Source of the DNA: Bacteroidales bacterium
Lineage (GTDB): Bacteria; Bacteroidota; Bacteroidia; Bacteroidales; SMBSF77
Reading direction: 5' to 3'
Assembly (NCBI GenBank): GCA_021106655.1
Contig: JAIOTT010000186.1
Coordinates: 1 to 27,064, forward strand
DNA length: 27,064 nucleotides
The position numbers were made by a program, and so were the translations under genes. The notes beneath the pieces are model-generated. The model was given only the letters and a program-made list of their open reading frames with translations, had not been told where the DNA came from and made no database searches. This document shows, piece after piece, positions 8,301 to 15,036 of this stretch; positions within the stretch are counted from its first letter, which is position 1; each line of letters begins with the position of its first letter.

Positions 8301-11050
8301 ATACCTGCATCCATTCCTGCATCTGCAGTTGGTAGGCCATTAATTGTTAAAACCATAGAGTCAGAATCATATCCACAGTTACCATAAGCCACCAGTGTGA
8401 GAAATACAGAACCGCCTGCAATATCATTTGGTCCTGGAGTATATAATGGATTAAGGCTGGAAGGATCATCAAAACTACCATCACCACCTGTCCAGGAAAC
8501 TGATGTATATTCTGTTGCAGTTCCAATAAGAGTATATGAATCTCCCTCACATATTGTTGCATCACTTCCTGCGTTAGCTATAGCGCTTGGCAGAAAATAC
8601 AGCACTAATCTATCTATTAATGTATCACAGGGATAAATTCCATATACTGCAAGAGTTATTATCACTGAATCATTAATAAAATCGCCTGGGCCTGGAGTAT
8701 AAGTAGGATTAAGGATAGTGCTATCACTAAATATACCATCACCCCCACTCCAGATAACTTGATCATAATTGTTTCCGGTACCGTTTAGTTGATATGCCTG
8801 ATTAGGACAAATAGTGTCATCTAATCCGGCATAAATTGAGGGAGACAAGTTAATTGTAAGCTGCATTTGATCATTTACATTACCACAGCTCCCGATTCCA
8901 AAAGCAGTTATAGTTAGTATAACAGTTCCATTTGTTATATCATTTAGTCCTGGTGAATAAGTAGCATGCAGTGAAGTAATAGTATCAAATACTCCATCTC
9001 CTGCAGTTACCCATCCAATAAAAGCGTAATTTGTAGCTGTTCCTGCCATGCTTATACTTCTTCCTTCACAAACGGCGGCATCACTTCCAGCATCAACAGT
9101 TGGAGGTAAAGTATAAGAAATTGTGGCACTGCCTACCATAGTTGCGACACAATTTGTAGTAAGATTTATTGCTTCCACGGTATAAGTTCCGGCATCGGAT
9201 TGAATACCAAAAGAAAGAGGACCACCAATTCCCGGATAAGGTGTTCCAAAGCTCAGGCCATCAAGAAAAACCTGGTAGTCGACGCCAACTTCACTTGTAT
9301 CGATTCCAACTTCAAGACCACTTCCTCCAATACATATTGTTCCACCACCAGTAACTGTAGCCAAAAATGGTAATGAGTCTATTGAAATCTGTACACCCCC
9401 ACTCATGGGTAATTCACAACCATTAAGGCTGCTTGCCCTGACTGAATATGAACCTGTAGCAGTAAAATTACCAAAAGATATTGCTGAGCCAGTACCACTA
9501 ACAGGGCTACCAACATTAGTAGAAAAATACCTGAGTTGGTAGTTCACATTAATTTCAGAACCATCCAGGCCAACTTCTGAACCGTTTCCGCCAAAACAAT
9601 ATCCACCACCACCTGTGACATTAAATGCAATTGGGTTAGGATGAATGTTTACTAAAAAGTCTGCAGCTATTGAATCGCATCCGGTAATAGTATCTGTTTC
9701 CACAACTGATACAATGCCGACACCTGCAACACTCCATTTTACTGTAATTGAATTAGCATAACCAAAAAGTATTGTACCACCAGTCACAGTCCAGTTGTAA
9801 ATATTCCCACTAACTAATGGTGTATTATATACAAGGCCAGTTTGATATTCACAAACTGCTGTATCACCTGATATAGATGGAGTGGGAAGAGTATTTATTT
9901 TTACACTACCATTTGCATAATATGATGGGATAGTGGAGCCACCTAGTTTAAGGTACTCACAATTTCCAACAGGAATAGTATCCCAGACCAGTGCACTTAA
10001 TCCTGAGGAACCAGGCTTTGGTAAAAAAACAAGGTCAAACAAGGTAAGGCTTCCTAAATCTACTTCAGTTGGTGAATTCCAATCAATCATTACTTGTCCT
10101 CCGGATGCAGTGGCAGTTAATATTCCTGTTAACAAACCTGGATCCTCATTCTGATATGAAGAAAAGATCACAATATTTGTATCATAATCAAGTTTAAGAG
10201 AAAAAGATGCAACTGAATAGAACTCATCAACATCAACAGGTACTGAAATTGCAGAATAACAGGAAGAGTCAATACCGATGGTAGTTAAAACGGGTTGTGT
10301 CGGGCTAACAAATAAGTATGCTGAACAAGATGTATCACCACAGGCACCCCCGGCGACATATACTCTATATTGATATCCATTCATGCTAAGAGGTACACCG
10401 GTAATACTTAATGTATTAGTGTTAACACCTGAATATATACCTGCGTTTGTAAGATCACTCCATGTTAAACTATCAGTACTTTCCTGCCATTGAATAGTAG
10501 TGGAGCCAGGCGCAGTAACACTGAAATTTGCATTCTGGTTCACAGTAGCACTATAATCAGGTGGTTGAGAGGTTATTGCTGAAGAAGAAACCTGCCCATC
10601 AACAAATATTGCAGGAAGGATTTGATTATTGATGTCTGTATACTCACATTCTCCAATTACTTGAACATTCCAATGCATTAATGCTTCACAATTATGATAT
10701 GTAAATATAAATTCAATCAATGTATCATCAGAGATGTTTGCAAGATTAAAGCCAATCCAGGCCAACTTAACATATCCTCCTATATCATTAACGAAAAATA
10801 TTCCTCCTGATAATGCAGGATGGACATTTTGATATCCTGTATAAGTTTGATATTGTGTGTCATAAAACAGTCCAAGTGATATTGAGGCCGCACCAACTAT
10901 GTCCTGACCACGAATTGGAACAACAACAGTACCCGGGCAAGCTTGCACAGATGTTGCAGTTGTAATAATAGTACTTTGTGCAAAAGAAACCGTAAATAAT
11001 AAAAATGTAATTGTAAATACTGAAATGATTTTAACAAGTCTTGTTGTCAT
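5318..11050 (-). CDS. Giant secreted surface protein: cohesin-like, Ig/PKD-like and ~86-aa repeat modules, C-terminal dockerin-like motif
   Basis: This 1910-residue protein begins with a signal peptide (1-24, ending VSFA before Gln25). The modules, by my reading, are: cohesin-like (29-155); an Ig-like domain (157-250); a second cohesin-like module (252-386); a PKD-like domain (387-470); two ~88-residue modules opening VTGGGxxCxGGxGxEVG (477 and 565); eight ~86-residue repeats from 653 to 1343 opening [DN]AGxDAxICEG; two PKD/SprB-like modules (1344-1509); another 86-residue repeat (1510); a PKD-like module (1597-1661); a C-terminal region (1662-1820) resembling one recurrent in Bacteroidota surface proteins (APWNYAG, WILLELRDA, CVHHRNHMPVMSA); and a duplicated dockerin-like calcium motif (1826-1841 and 1869-1884). 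The chain ends FTIPVP without a T9SS tail. The stretches of aromatic, Gly, Asp and Thr residues suggest an extracellular adhesin or scaffold; ligand and function are unknown. It is monocistronic by context. Confidence 0.9.
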   Translation of the reverse strand: MTTRLVKIISVFTITFLLFTVSFAQSTIITTATSVQACPGTVVVPIRGQDIVGAASISLGLFYDTQYQTYTGYQNVHPALSGGIFFVNDIGGYVKLAWIGFNLANISDDTLIEFIFTYHNCEALMHWNVQVIGECEYTDINNQILPAIFVDGQVSSSAITSQPPDYSATVNQNANFSVTAPGSTTIQWQESTDSLTWSDLTNAGIYSGVNTNTLSITGVPLSMNGYQYRVYVAGGACGDTSCSAYLFVSPTQPVLTTIGIDSSCYSAISVPVDVDEFYSVASFSLKLDYDTNIVIFSSYQNEDPGLLTGILTATASGGQVMIDWNSPTEVDLGSLTLFDLVFLPKPGSSGLSALVWDTIPVGNCEYLKLGGSTIPSYYANGSVKINTLPTPSISGDTAVCEYQTGLVYNTPLVSGNIYNWTVTGGTILFGYANSITVKWSVAGVGIVSVVETDTITGCDSIAADFLVNIHPNPIAFNVTGGGGYCFGGNGSEVGLDGSEINVNYQLRYFSTNVGSPVSGTGSAISFGNFTATGSYSVRASSLNGCELPMSGGVQISIDSLPFLATVTGGGTICIGGSGLEVGIDTSEVGVDYQVFLDGLSFGTPYPGIGGPLSFGIQSDAGTYTVEAINLTTNCVATMVGSATISYTLPPTVDAGSDAAVCEGRSISMAGTATNYAFIGWVTAGDGVFDTITSLHATYSPGLNDITNGTVILTITAFGIGSCGNVNDQMQLTINLSPSIYAGLDDTICPNQAYQLNGTGNNYDQVIWSGGDGIFSDSTILNPTYTPGPGDFINDSVIITLAVYGIYPCDTLIDRLVLYFLPSAIANAGSDATICEGDSYTLIGTATEYTSVSWTGGDGSFDDPSSLNPLYTPGPNDIAGGSVFLTLVAYGNCGYDSDSMVLTINGLPTADAGMDAGICVGQTHSLNGNATNYLSVLWTRSGDGIFMNSTSLNAIYIPGPNDRIAGTVTLTLNVTGIAPCGNTTDDMILTISAAATADAGTDATICEDDTYTLSGSATNYSSVSWTGGDGSFDNNTLLNATYSPGANDIATGTVTLTITALSITTCGNATDDMTLTIIAAPVAAAGMDASICEGESYILNGTAANYLSVSWTGGDGSFDDNTFLNATYSPGANDIATGTVNLILNVNGNSPCGSVMDDMLLTIVAAPVADAGGDAIVCEGDTYSFNVANANNYSTVLWTGGDGSFDDSTSLWPLYTPGPNDLAAGSVIITLTVYGYTPCGNAFDDMVLTVVTAAVSDAGVDAIICKGETHTLSGSASNNTGVSWYTVGDGTFDNSSIPGATYTPGSSDIAAGSVTLTFIAYGIDPPCGDAFDDMVLTINQLPVADAGADQTISYGTSTTLDGTVTGGSGTYTYSWTPVALLIDATVEDPTTVNLDDTTQFDLVVTDVVTGCVSLADVVVVDITGGALTANPQAVPQVICEGDVVTLHSNASGGSGTYTYLWTSNPAGFNSTQQDPTDFPIDNTWYILTVDDGYNTFSDSVLVTVYIHPTADAGADAAICEDATYTLNGLGTSYSNVLWTTTGDGIFDDASLPTATYTPEISDIANGSVTLTFTVFSGNPCGDVFDDMILTINASPAANAGNDTTICEGDCATLIAAGGVSYVWNTGETDASFSVCPTALTTYTVTVADANGCTASDDVVVDVISCGTPVIVRTLLQAPYTGSVTMNTNLNALIPTDQPYNRAPWNYAGVENIASIPANMTDWILLELRDAADPSLVIARRAAVLLDDGNIADIDMASSVNFEGVAAGNYYLCVHHRNHMPVMSANPIAIPNASVYDFSDPLNFPPYGGATQALIELENGVFGMIAGDVNSDRSLKYSGPGNDRGLILQLIVNESGSTSITTTVNGYYDEDINMNGVVKYSGPGNDPSMIIQNLVNLTGSTSITSVFTIPVP
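5321..5575 (-). other. Region encoding a duplicated dockerin-like calcium-binding motif with a shared loop insertion
   Basis: Residues 1826-1841 (GDVNSD then KYSGPGND) and 1869-1884 (EDINMNG then KYSGPGND) of the giant protein repeat at a 43-residue period. Both follow D-x-N-x-[DN] with the final acidic residue 15 positions after the first, not 11 as in canonical dockerin/EF-hand loops. The following helix (LILQLI, MIIQNL) resembles the dockerin F-helix. Confidence 0.7.
7022..9094 (-). repeat. Array of eight ~86-residue coding repeats (about 258 bp each)
   Basis: Repeat units of the giant protein start at residues 653, 740, 826, 910, 997, 1083, 1169 and 1256 (spacing 84-88). Most share [DN]AGxDAxICEG, WTGGDGxFDD, YTPGPNDIAxGSV and CGxxxDDMxLTI. 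Units also recur at residues 1510 and, degenerately, 1597. DNA identity is highest between 7635-7726 and 7893-7984, 258 bases apart, with about five mismatches in 92. Confidence 0.9.
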
Positions 11051-11187
11051 TTTAATAATTTTAATGAATAATTAAGCTTTTATTTACTCTATTTGTGTTG
11101 ATTAATAAATTTAATCTAAAAATCTGCTAAGATAATATAAAGACACAAATTAGCATTAAATAGTTTCAGAAATTTTTCTAAAAGTTG

Positions 11188-11238
11188 AAAGGTCGAAAAG
11201 TAAAAAAAAACTCGTAACCCGAAACTCGTAACCCGAAA
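11188..11238. repeat. Intergenic repeats: shared 14-mer and a perfect 14-bp tandem duplication
   Basis: Bases 11188-11201 repeat the 14-mer AAAGGTCGAAAAGT found at 5224-5237. Bases 11211-11238 are two perfect copies of CTCGTAACCCGAAA. The rest of the 212-base divergent gap is AT-rich; the only other signal seen is the rbfA promoter element. Confidence 0.75.
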
Positions 11239-11250
11239 CAATAAAATTCC

Positions 11251-11258
11251 TATTTTTG
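11251..11258 (+). promoter_or_regulatory. Candidate -7 promoter element (TATTTTTG) of rbfA
   Basis: Exact TAnnTTTG match followed by CA, ending 4 bases before the rbfA ATG at 11263. No good -33 TTG is visible. Transcription would start at or very near the start codon, so a leaderless mRNA is possible. Confidence 0.5.
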
Positions 11259-11262
11259 CAAC

Positions 11263-11607
11263 ATGGAAACAACACGACAAAACAAGATATCAAGGTTAAT
11301 CCAAAAAGATCTGGGGGAGATATTTCGCTTTGAAAGCATAAATTTGTTCAAAGGGGCTATGATCACTGTCACAAAAGTTCTTGTATCTCCGGATCTTTCT
11401 ATTGCAAAGGTTTATCTGAGCCTTTTTGCTACAAACGATAAAGATGAATTATTAATAAAGATAAAAAGACAAGCTAAAAGTATACGCTACGATCTTGGGA
11501 AAAAGATCAGAAATCAAATCAGGGTTATACCGGAATTGCATTTTTTTATTGATGATTCACTGGATTATATTGATAATATTGATAAATTACTTGAAGAAGA
11601 TGAATGA
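11263..11607 (+). CDS. rbfA: 30S ribosome-binding factor A
   Basis: RbfA binds the 30S subunit and assists late 16S rRNA 5'-end maturation and cold adaptation in the cytosol. The 114-residue length is typical. The type-II KH-like fold shows TRQNKISRLIQKDLGEIF at the N-terminus (a conserved first helix), MITVTKVLVSPDLSIAKVYLSLF (31-53) as the central strand-loop-strand, and KSIRYDLGKKIRNQIRVIPELHFFIDDSLDY (72-102), which ends in the family's RxxPELxFxxDxSxxY signature. The Asp/Glu-rich tail (LLEEDE) is normal. The ATG at 11263 fits the family N-terminus. It is first in a plus-strand run with a methyltransferase (75-base gap) and an FtsX-type permease (78-base gap). Confidence 0.96.
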   Translation: METTRQNKISRLIQKDLGEIFRFESINLFKGAMITVTKVLVSPDLSIAKVYLSLFATNDKDELLIKIKRQAKSIRYDLGKKIRNQIRVIPELHFFIDDSLDYIDNIDKLLEEDE

Positions 11608-11681
11608 AGCAAAGAGCATAGAGCAACTCCATATAAACTCATAATATGTAACATAAAGATATACATAAATCAAAAAAGCAA

Positions 11682-12512
11682 ATGCAATACGACCCAATAA
11701 AACGGACACTAGGTGTTTTCTTTAATAAAAGCCCTTTCTTAAGAAAAATATTTTACAAACTCCTTGATTTACTTTTGTTAAGGGCATGGCATATTAAAAA
11801 AGAGTTTAATTCATGGGCTAAGACACAAAAAGGAGATGTCAGTATTCTTGATGCCGGCTCCGGATTTGGGCAATACGTCTATTTTATGTCATCTTATAAT
11901 AAAAACTGGATGATTAAAGGTATTGATGTTAAAGATGATCAAATTGAAGATTGTAGTAAGTTCTTTTCAAAAATAAAAAGAAACAATGTTAGTTTTGAGA
12001 CAGCTGACCTTTTGAAATTTTCAGAAGAAGATAAATACAAGCTGGTATTATCGGTTGATGTTATGGAGCATATACTTGAAGATGTGGAGGTATTTAAAAA
12101 TTTATATAGATCTTTGAAAGAGGGTGGGATGCTCCTTATTTCAACTCCATCTGATCAGGGAGGATCCGATGTTCATGATCATGACCATGGATCAGAGCTA
12201 AACGACGGTACTGCTTCATTTATAGATGAACATGTGAGAGATGGATATAATATTGATGAGATCAGGGAAAAATTAAAAAAAGCCGGGTTCTCAAAAACTG
12301 AAGCCAGATACAGTTATGGCAAGCCGGGAAAAATCTCTTGGCGGCTCTCAATGAAATACCCTATTCTAATGCTGGGTAAATCAAAGATATTCTTTATTAT
12401 TTTACCATTTTATTATATTCTCACTTTTCCGGTTGCACTTATTTGTAATTACCTGGATGTGCACAAGCATCAGCGTACAGGTACCGGCCTAGTAGTGAAG
12501 GCATGGAAATAA
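11682..12512 (+). CDS. Class I SAM-dependent methyltransferase with C-terminal membrane segment
   Basis: A 276-residue protein with a Rossmann methyltransferase core. Motif I is ILDAGSGFGQ (55-64), the acidic end of strand 2 is GIDVKDDQIE (80-89), motif II/III is ETADLLKF, motif IV is LSVDVMEHI (123-131) and the post-IV motif is LKEGGMLLISTPS (145-157). These indicate SAM binding; the acceptor is not predictable. Two extras stand out. One is an acidic/His cluster DVHDHDHGSE (163-172) just after the STPS motif. The other is a hydrophobic stretch FFIILPFYYILTFPVALICNYL (about 237-258) that probably anchors or embeds the protein at the inner membrane, which would suit a lipid or quinone-like substrate. 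It lies between rbfA and a lipoprotein-type permease. Confidence 0.85.
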   Translation: MQYDPIKRTLGVFFNKSPFLRKIFYKLLDLLLLRAWHIKKEFNSWAKTQKGDVSILDAGSGFGQYVYFMSSYNKNWMIKGIDVKDDQIEDCSKFFSKIKRNNVSFETADLLKFSEEDKYKLVLSVDVMEHILEDVEVFKNLYRSLKEGGMLLISTPSDQGGSDVHDHDHGSELNDGTASFIDEHVRDGYNIDEIREKLKKAGFSKTEARYSYGKPGKISWRLSMKYPILMLGKSKIFFIILPFYYILTFPVALICNYLDVHKHQRTGTGLVVKAWK

Positions 12513-12520
12513 CAAAAGAC

Positions 12521-12560
12521 AGTAGCAGTAGCAGTAGCAGTGGCAGTGGCAGTGGCAGTG
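12521..12560. repeat. Hexanucleotide microsatellite (AGTAGC)3(AGTGGC)3
   Basis: Three AGTAGC units are followed by three AGTGGC units and a partial AGTG, in the short gap between the methyltransferase stop and the permease start. The first and second halves differ by the same A-to-G substitution in every unit, suggesting unit expansion before and after a point change. Confidence 0.9.
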
Positions 12561-12592
12561 TAACAATTTAACAATATAACAATTTAACAATT
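12561..12592. repeat. 16-bp AT-rich tandem duplication running into the permease start codon
   Basis: The units TAACAATTTAACAATA (12561-12576) and TAACAATTTAACAATT (12577-12592) are in tandem. The last two bases plus the next G form the TTG start of the permease gene. Bases 12564-12584 also match 977-997 in inverted orientation. Confidence 0.85.
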
Positions 12593-13820
12593 GAACTTCC
12601 CTCTATACATAGCGAAGCGATATCTGATATCAAAGAAATCACACAATATCATAAATATAATATCAGCTATTTCTATAACAGGAATAACGATAGGGACAAT
12701 GGCATTGATAATTGTTCTGTCGGTTTTTAATGGTTTCGAAAATCTAATAATATCTCTATTTAATACATTTAATCCCGATCTTGAAATTACCATTAAAGAA
12801 GGAAAAACCTTTAATGCAGATAGCTTCCCCGGATCAGCTGTCCGTAACATCCCCGGGCTTGTTTATTATACAGAGGTTGTTGAAGAAAATGTAATGGTCA
12901 AGTATGGTAATAAGCAACATATTGTCAGGATAAAAGGAGTAAGTGAGGATTTTATGAATATGAGCCGGCTGGATTCCATGCTTATTGAAGGAAGTTTTAT
13001 TTTGAAAAGCGACAGCAGAAATTTTGCTGTGCTTGGTGCCGGAGTAGCATATCTGATAAATGCTAATTTAAATGACTTTCTTAATCCCATTAATGTGTAT
13101 GCTATCAACCGGACTAAAAACATCAGCTTTAATCCCGAAGGTAATTTTAATACACTAAAGATATTTCCATCAGCTGTTTTTTCTGTTCAGCAAGATTTTG
13201 ACAGCAAATATATGATCGTTCCTCTAAGATTTGCCAGAGATCTTCTGGATTATAAAAACGAATTAACCACCATTGAAATAGGATTGGCTGATAATGCTGA
13301 CAGGGATGAGATACAAAAAAAACTACAGGCAATGCTCGGGGAAGATTACGCAGTTAAGAATCGTTTCCAGCAACAGGAGCTTCTTTACAAAATTATGAAA
13401 TCAGAGAAGTGGGGAATATTTATGATCCTCAGTTTCATACTATTGATAGCCACATTTAATGTCATAGGTTCGTTAAGTATGTTGATAATTGATAAGAAAA
13501 AAGACATCACTGTACTTTGGAGCCTTGGGGCAGATCATAAACTGATAAAAAAAATATTTTTAATTGAAGGTATCCTAATAACAGTAGTAGGCGCTGTTCT
13601 TGGATTATTTCTTGGGAGTGTCATCTGCTGGGTACAGCAAAAATTTGGGATAATACAACTTCAGGGTACTGATGGCTCCTTCGTGGTAAACGCTTACCCG
13701 GTTAAAATGGTGTTTATTGATTTCGTTTATATCTTTCTTACGGTTTTTGTTATTGGGCTGGCAGCTGCCTGGTATCCTGTAAGGCAGATCTCCAAGAAAT
13801 ATCTTAGTAAAAAACTCTAA
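12591..13820 (+). CDS. FtsX-like / LolC-LolE-type ABC transporter permease
   Basis: A 409-residue inner-membrane permease of the FtsX/LolE family; such proteins pair with a separate LolD-type ATPase to release lipoproteins towards the outer membrane. Membrane segments are at about 21-46, 273-299, 321-346 and 374-396. The MacB/Lol-type periplasmic domain spans about 47-270. The N-terminus IAKRYLISKKSHNIINIISAIS and the segment GTMALIIVLSVFNGFE (35-50) are family hallmarks. A charged cytosolic loop, IIDKKKDITVLWSLGA (299-314), after TM2 matches the coupling-helix region. The start must be the TTG at 12591: an in-frame stop (12585-12587) lies just upstream, and the next ATG would remove TM1. No partner ATPase gene is in the window. 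The true cargo (lipoprotein or otherwise) is inferred from the family. Confidence 0.93.
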   Translation: MNFPLYIAKRYLISKKSHNIINIISAISITGITIGTMALIIVLSVFNGFENLIISLFNTFNPDLEITIKEGKTFNADSFPGSAVRNIPGLVYYTEVVEENVMVKYGNKQHIVRIKGVSEDFMNMSRLDSMLIEGSFILKSDSRNFAVLGAGVAYLINANLNDFLNPINVYAINRTKNISFNPEGNFNTLKIFPSAVFSVQQDFDSKYMIVPLRFARDLLDYKNELTTIEIGLADNADRDEIQKKLQAMLGEDYAVKNRFQQQELLYKIMKSEKWGIFMILSFILLIATFNVIGSLSMLIIDKKKDITVLWSLGADHKLIKKIFLIEGILITVVGAVLGLFLGSVICWVQQKFGIIQLQGTDGSFVVNAYPVKMVFIDFVYIFLTVFVIGLAAAWYPVRQISKKYLSKKL

Positions 13821-13833
13821 TTCTTTTTTTTTG

Positions 13834-13898
13834 AACCATATAAGAATTATAAGATCATATAAGGTTATCTTATATTTCCTTAAATGCCTTATATGGTT
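13834..13898. terminator. Nested inverted repeats between convergent genes, candidate bidirectional terminator
   Basis: The outer 11-base arms AACCATATAAG (13834-13844) and the complement at 13888-13898 enclose an inner 8-base stem, TATAAGAT (13848-13855) with ATCTTATA (13867-13874). A T-run (13824-13832) precedes it. It lies between the permease stop (13820) and the stop of the minus-strand gene ending at 13921. Confidence 0.5.
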
Positions 13899-13920
13899 TT
13901 AAATTTTCTTTCTACGACAA

Positions 13921-14703
13921 TTATTTTTTCAAAAACCGCTCCGTCTTATTATCATAATTCACCCAATAGTTTCCTTTGGATAGTTCAGAAACATCCACTT
14001 CGGATTCATTCCCGGATTTCAGGAATTCACCATCTTCGGTATATATCTCATAAAAAGTTTCAGCCGTAAACTCAAGCTCATCTCCGACTTTTATCGAAAG
14101 GAGAAATATTTCCTTCACCATAGTCCGGTGTTTTTCTTCCGCTGAATAAACAGTCTTTCCATATTTATCCGTTTGTGTCACTCTAAAAAGGTTTTGCCCG
14201 TAATGAGGCTGAATCTCAAAAGAATATTTATTTAAGGTAAGAGAATCTTGTATCCTGACTTCTCCAACCTTTACCCACTTCCTCCATCTGAATTGCTGAA
14301 TTTCAAAAGCTTCATCCCCTGCATCTCCATCAATTGTCCAGATCAATATTCCTTTTCTGCTAATATCAATCATTTTAAAAGTGAAATTATTCTGTAGTCT
14401 GATGGCTTCAGGGTTAATGATCTTTGGAATACATCCTGCTTTATGAGTTAGAATTATTTTGACAGGGCTACCGATGTCCAGTTCAAGCTGCGAAAGATCA
14501 ATCTCGAAAGAGCTTGAATTAAATTCATCATTTGTTTTTTCATCATTAACTGTAAGCCCGTTTATACAGAATACACCATCGTTGTTAGATGAACTGAGAA
14601 TGTATAGGTTCTCTCCGTTGTATTGGCCTTGCAGTTCGATTTGTTGATTAAAACCCAAATAAAAGCTTGAGAGTAATAGTAAAATTAAAAAGAGTATTTT
14701 CAT
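13921..14703 (-). CDS. Secreted protein of unknown function with a short T9SS-tail-like C-terminus
   Basis: A 260-residue protein I do not recognise beyond a general likeness to conserved Bacteroidota exported proteins. It opens with a signal peptide (about 1-19, MKILFLILLLLSSF...GFN). The first part contains QIELQGQYNGENLYI, resembling a small beta-sandwich, with two cysteines in the mature protein (Cys46 and about Cys91). The middle (about 115-200) looks like a fibronectin-like segment (WTIDGDAGDEAFEIQQFRW ... NLFRVTQTDKYGKTVYS). The last 45 residues (FYEIYTEDGEFLKSGN ... VDVSELSKGNYWVNYDN) follow the strand pattern of T9SS sorting domains (fate of 'NxxGxxV ... dxxxLxxGxYxV'), but without the NPxxxxL opening, so sorting by T9SS is uncertain. 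It converges with the permease gene and diverges from the gingipain-like pair, from which it is separated by 522 bases. A TATTTTTG element lies upstream of its ATG. Confidence 0.8.
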   Translation of the reverse strand: MKILFLILLLLSSFYLGFNQQIELQGQYNGENLYILSSSNNDGVFCINGLTVNDEKTNDEFNSSSFEIDLSQLELDIGSPVKIILTHKAGCIPKIINPEAIRLQNNFTFKMIDISRKGILIWTIDGDAGDEAFEIQQFRWRKWVKVGEVRIQDSLTLNKYSFEIQPHYGQNLFRVTQTDKYGKTVYSAEEKHRTMVKEIFLLSIKVGDELEFTAETFYEIYTEDGEFLKSGNESEVDVSELSKGNYWVNYDNKTERFLKK

Positions 14704-14723
14704 ATCTTGATTATTCTGGTCAA

Positions 14724-14731
14724 CAAAAATA
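14724..14731 (-). promoter_or_regulatory. Candidate -7 promoter element (TATTTTTG) of the 13921-14703 gene
   Basis: Exact TAnnTTTG match on the minus strand, 20 bases before the ATG at 14703. No -33 TTG is visible at normal spacing. Confidence 0.45.
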
Positions 14732-14798
14732 GCTAATTAATATTTCCCACAGACGTAAAGAATAAATTGCTATGTCGCTGAAGTCGCCCCATCGTTTT

Positions 14799-14868
14799 GA
14801 TATTTCGTACCTACGGCACTTTATTGTTATGGTTTTATATTCTTACTACCGATATTAAATCCCTACGG
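14799..14868. repeat. Direct repeat pair GATATT-N5-CCTACGG, 52-bp period
   Basis: Within the 522-base gap (14704-15225) the pattern GATATT, five bases, CCTACGG occurs at 14799-14816 and again at 14851-14868. The surrounding text resembles dispersed noncoding repeats I have seen in other Bacteroidota, but that is recollection, not a search result. Confidence 0.5.
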
Positions 14869-14912
14869 GATAAGAAAACAACCCACAACCCCCCACCAAC
14901 TTTCGAACCAGT

Positions 14913-14944
14913 GAACCTGCAAACGTGCGAACGTGCGAACCTGC
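14913..14944. repeat. Four-copy 8-bp tandem repeat (GAACSTGC)
   Basis: Units GAACCTGC, AAACGTGC, GAACGTGC and GAACCTGC are in tandem, followed by a partial AACC. This GC-richer patch lies in otherwise AT-rich intergenic DNA upstream of the proteases. Confidence 0.85.
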
Positions 14945-15036
14945 AACCTTCCCTTCATTTTCAAATTAATATACATGCAACCTTTTCAATATTTCATTTG
15001 TCTTTTATATAATGACTTTGTTCTACATAGGTGTTT

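Noticed and set aside
8347..8636. Open frames on both strands within the giant repeat gene
   Set aside because: They are by-products of the repetitive coding sequence; only the 1910-residue frame has a signal peptide and domain structure.
7022..9094. Regularly spaced repeats that might suggest a CRISPR or satellite array
   Set aside because: The period is about 258 bases, the repeats keep one reading frame through the giant protein, and variation is protein-like.
12521..12560. Hexamer microsatellite as a coding phase-variation tract
   Set aside because: It lies outside any reading frame, and six-base changes would not shift a frame anyway; only an effect on initiation or transcription remains possible.
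12584..12850. A minus-strand 88-codon frame opposite the permease N-terminus
   Set aside because: It overlaps the strongly supported TM1 region of the permease and resembles no protein.
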